Shown piece after piece: positions 61,908-64,000 of a stretch of DNA of 64,000 nucleotides (the first letter of the stretch is position 1; each line of letters opens with the position of its first letter). This DNA is from Hoplostethus atlanticus. Taxonomy: Eukaryota; Chordata; Actinopteri; Trachichthyiformes; Trachichthyidae. The DNA lies in contig JAXDDX010000049.1 of assembly GCA_034670405.1 (NCBI GenBank), positions 2,364,001-2,428,000 of the forward strand, in the 5' to 3' direction. A model generated the notes under the pieces. That model saw nothing but the letters and a program-made list of their open reading frames with translations. It was not told where the DNA came from and did not search any database. The translations under genes were made by a program, and so were the position numbers.

Positions 61908-63889
61908 ATGGGATGTGGCATGGCAAAAAGAGAACTACAGCTGAAGAAATACAAAAGAGGTAAAGAATACCAGAATCATTTTAGCCCAGGTTCTAGGTTT
62001 GCAATAAAATGTTCTAGATATTGAGAAGCATTGTCACTATTCATTCATTGATTGCATTGATTCCTTTTCATTGCATTAATTCAGTTTTCAATGTTATTAT
62101 CTTTCACATTTCTTAGCATGCATCTCAGTTCCAGGTAAATATGGTTTTGATCCCATCAGTTAGTTACACTGCTTGTGCTCCATATTACATCGCACATTTG
62201 TGAAATATAAGTTTTAATCACGAGTGTTTGGTAAGATTTGCTATCTCTACTCTCGTTTTATGCAACCTGTGAAGCGGCCACTGGTGAGTCTTCCAATCTA
62301 GATGTGTTGCAGAAAATGGTGCTGAATGTTATTTTAGAGGAAGAGGAAGATTGCATCAATATAATCATGACCAAGTTTTTCCCTTTCTCTCTTCCAATTC
62401 TTCCTTCCCCAGCGATCAGGGCAGCTCTGCTGATCCAGCGCTGGTACCGTCAGTATGTGGCGCGGCTGGAGATGAGACGCAGGTGCACTTGGAACATCTT
62501 CCAGTCTATCGAATATGCCGGAGAACAGGACCAGATCAAGGTGGGATTGGAGCGATAGATTAGAAAACATAGCACCTCATATGAAAAGATTTACACCGTC
62601 ATGTGGAGTATAGTTATCTGATCTGGACAGGACTGTGGGCATATTCTACATGTGCATTTAGATACCTTTATTGAGCATCTTGCATGGTGCTTCAAAGTTT
62701 GGACTAAACTGCAGTTTATTCTATTCGTCTTTAGCAAACACATTTCTTTGATGCTACAAATAAAATGTAATTCTCAAATAATCCTTTATCTGCCGATGCA
62801 GCTGTACAATTTCTTTGGCTACCTGATGGACCACTTCACCCCAGCCAGTAGCGAGAGTAAGACAATGCCTCTGTTTGATTCATTGAGTCATGTGTAGTTG
62901 CCATTACATTACTGCCAGAGTGAACTACAGCCAGTCTTACCCCCTTGTGCGGGTCACGATGTGGCTGTCCTCGATTGATCTATCTTCCTCTCTTTATATC
63001 AGGAAATCTCATCTCGCACATCTTCCGTGAGAATGACATCTGTCGTGACATAGAATGGGAGAGATACTTCTGCTACAAGAGCATTGAGGTGCCCGACATC
63101 TACTATGGCCCCCATCTCACCTTTCCCATGACTATATGTGGGGCGTCGAAGGTGGTAGAAGCCTTCAAGCAAAACCAAGTAGGTACCACGGGCACACAAA
63201 GCACGCAGATGGCAAATGCACACGAGTTGGAGATAGCAGTGCTCGTTGTAATTCAATTGTTGGAAATACCCTTCTCTTTAGCGCTCCATTTATTTGTGTT
63301 TGTGTTTTTCCTAGTAGCAGCTCCATTCTCGATATGTTGTGCAGCTTCTCGGAGAAACTTGGAGGCTGCTAAGAATTCTCCCTAATATCACTCATGTCTC
63401 CACCTGCTACACCAAGGAGATCACCATATGTGGTACACAACAGCAGGCCTCTTGTAAGACGCGTTTCTTTTGAACTATCTCTCGTGCAAAATAGTGTCAA
63501 ATACTTCTGCTTTGTTCCTTGTTTCTTCCCAGGAGATTTACACGGGCACCTTGAAGATCTACTGCTGGTATTCTATAAGGTGCGTATACATATATTAAAG
63601 GTAAATCACTCAATGGTGATCACGTCTGGTATAAAACGTTTTCAGTTAGGGATAACCAGCTTTTCATTTGATTTCAATTTCTACCGTTTCAACTGTTCAA
63701 CATTGTTGCTTCACCTGACCAGAATGGCTTACCCTCTTCTGAGAAACCCTATGTCTTCAATGGAGACTTTGTGGATCGTGGCAAAAATTCCTTGGAGATT
63801 CTCCTCATCCTGTTTGCTTTCCTGCTGGTTTATCCCAATGATGTCCATCTGAACAGGGGGAACCATGAGGATCACATTGTTAACCTGAG
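61908..63889 (+). CDS. ppef2: Protein phosphatase with EF-hands 2, N-terminal part (runs off window)
   Basis: Exons 61908-61959, 62413-62540, 62802-62856, 63003-63178, 63318-63432, 63533-63579 and 63723-63889 join in phase. The start [10 protein letters not shown] is placed by its donor and phase fit to the IQ exon; MGC is a plausible myristoylation/palmitoylation signal, as in PPEF1. Next come an IQ motif ([20 protein letters not shown]; calmodulin binding in this family), [26 protein letters not shown], and the catalytic start with metal motifs [18 protein letters not shown] and NRGNHED. The residues read [16 protein letters not shown], closer to human PPEF2 than PPEF1. The rest of the catalytic domain and the EF-hands lie beyond 64000. 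PPEFs are Ser/Thr phosphatases of sensory tissue, related to fly rdgC. Confidence 0.93.
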
Positions 63890-64000
63890 GTGGGCTTAGC
63901 ACTGGCCTTCTTCACACTGCTTCTTCTCCTCTTAATTCATTTTAAGTCAATTCAGTGCTTTGCTCTTTTACTTTAAAACCTCTGTTGAAGTATTTTTGTA

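Noticed and set aside
1-64000. tRNA, rRNA, CRISPR array or bacterial operon features
   Set aside because: None recognised; the window is spliced vertebrate nuclear DNA.

Overview
This window is nuclear DNA from a ray-finned fish. Genes are split into many short exons with canonical GT/AG junctions, introns are rich in Tc1/mariner, Harbinger and hAT debris, and the locus carries gsdf, a TGF-beta family gene described in fishes. The teleost is not identified to species. Exon joins below were read by eye from splice sites and checked for reading-phase continuity; no transcript was available.

Layout. (1) 1-12.2 kb, + strand: the 3' part of a large mannose-receptor-like membrane protein. At least nine C-type lectin-like domains (CTLDs) are interrupted, after the second one in view, by a SUEL-type lectin, an F5/8C (discoidin) and an LCCL-like module, and followed by one transmembrane helix. 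(2) 12.8-44.5 kb, - strand: a complete 19-coding-exon aff1-like gene (1181 aa, super elongation complex scaffold family) with a long 3' UTR, convergent with the lectin receptor. Its introns hold most of the transposons. (3) 44.5-50.6 kb: no recognisable gene. (4) 50.6-51.4 kb, - strand: a two-exon gene for a 195-aa Cys-rich secreted protein of unknown family. (5) 53.3-55.5 kb, - strand: a complete five-exon gsdf (205 aa). A 226-bp, about 98.7% identical copy of its exon 4 with flanking intron lies 5' of the gene at 56.2-56.5 kb. (6) 56.5-61.9 kb: intergenic, AT-rich and repeat-rich. (7) 61.9-64 kb, + strand: the first seven coding exons of ppef2 (EF-hand protein phosphatase), running off the window.

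Human AFF1 and PPEF2 both map to 4q21, so the aff1-gsdf-ppef2 neighbourhood looks like an ancestral vertebrate linkage and supports these ortholog calls. The genes are not a functional operon: pattern recognition, transcription elongation, gonadal signalling and a calcium-linked phosphatase are neighbours by synteny only.

The most notable observations are the mixed lectin/discoidin/LCCL architecture of the receptor, the duplicated gsdf exon in front of gsdf, the unassigned secreted protein next to gsdf, and a Harbinger element inserted in an older Tc1 with its target duplication still visible.
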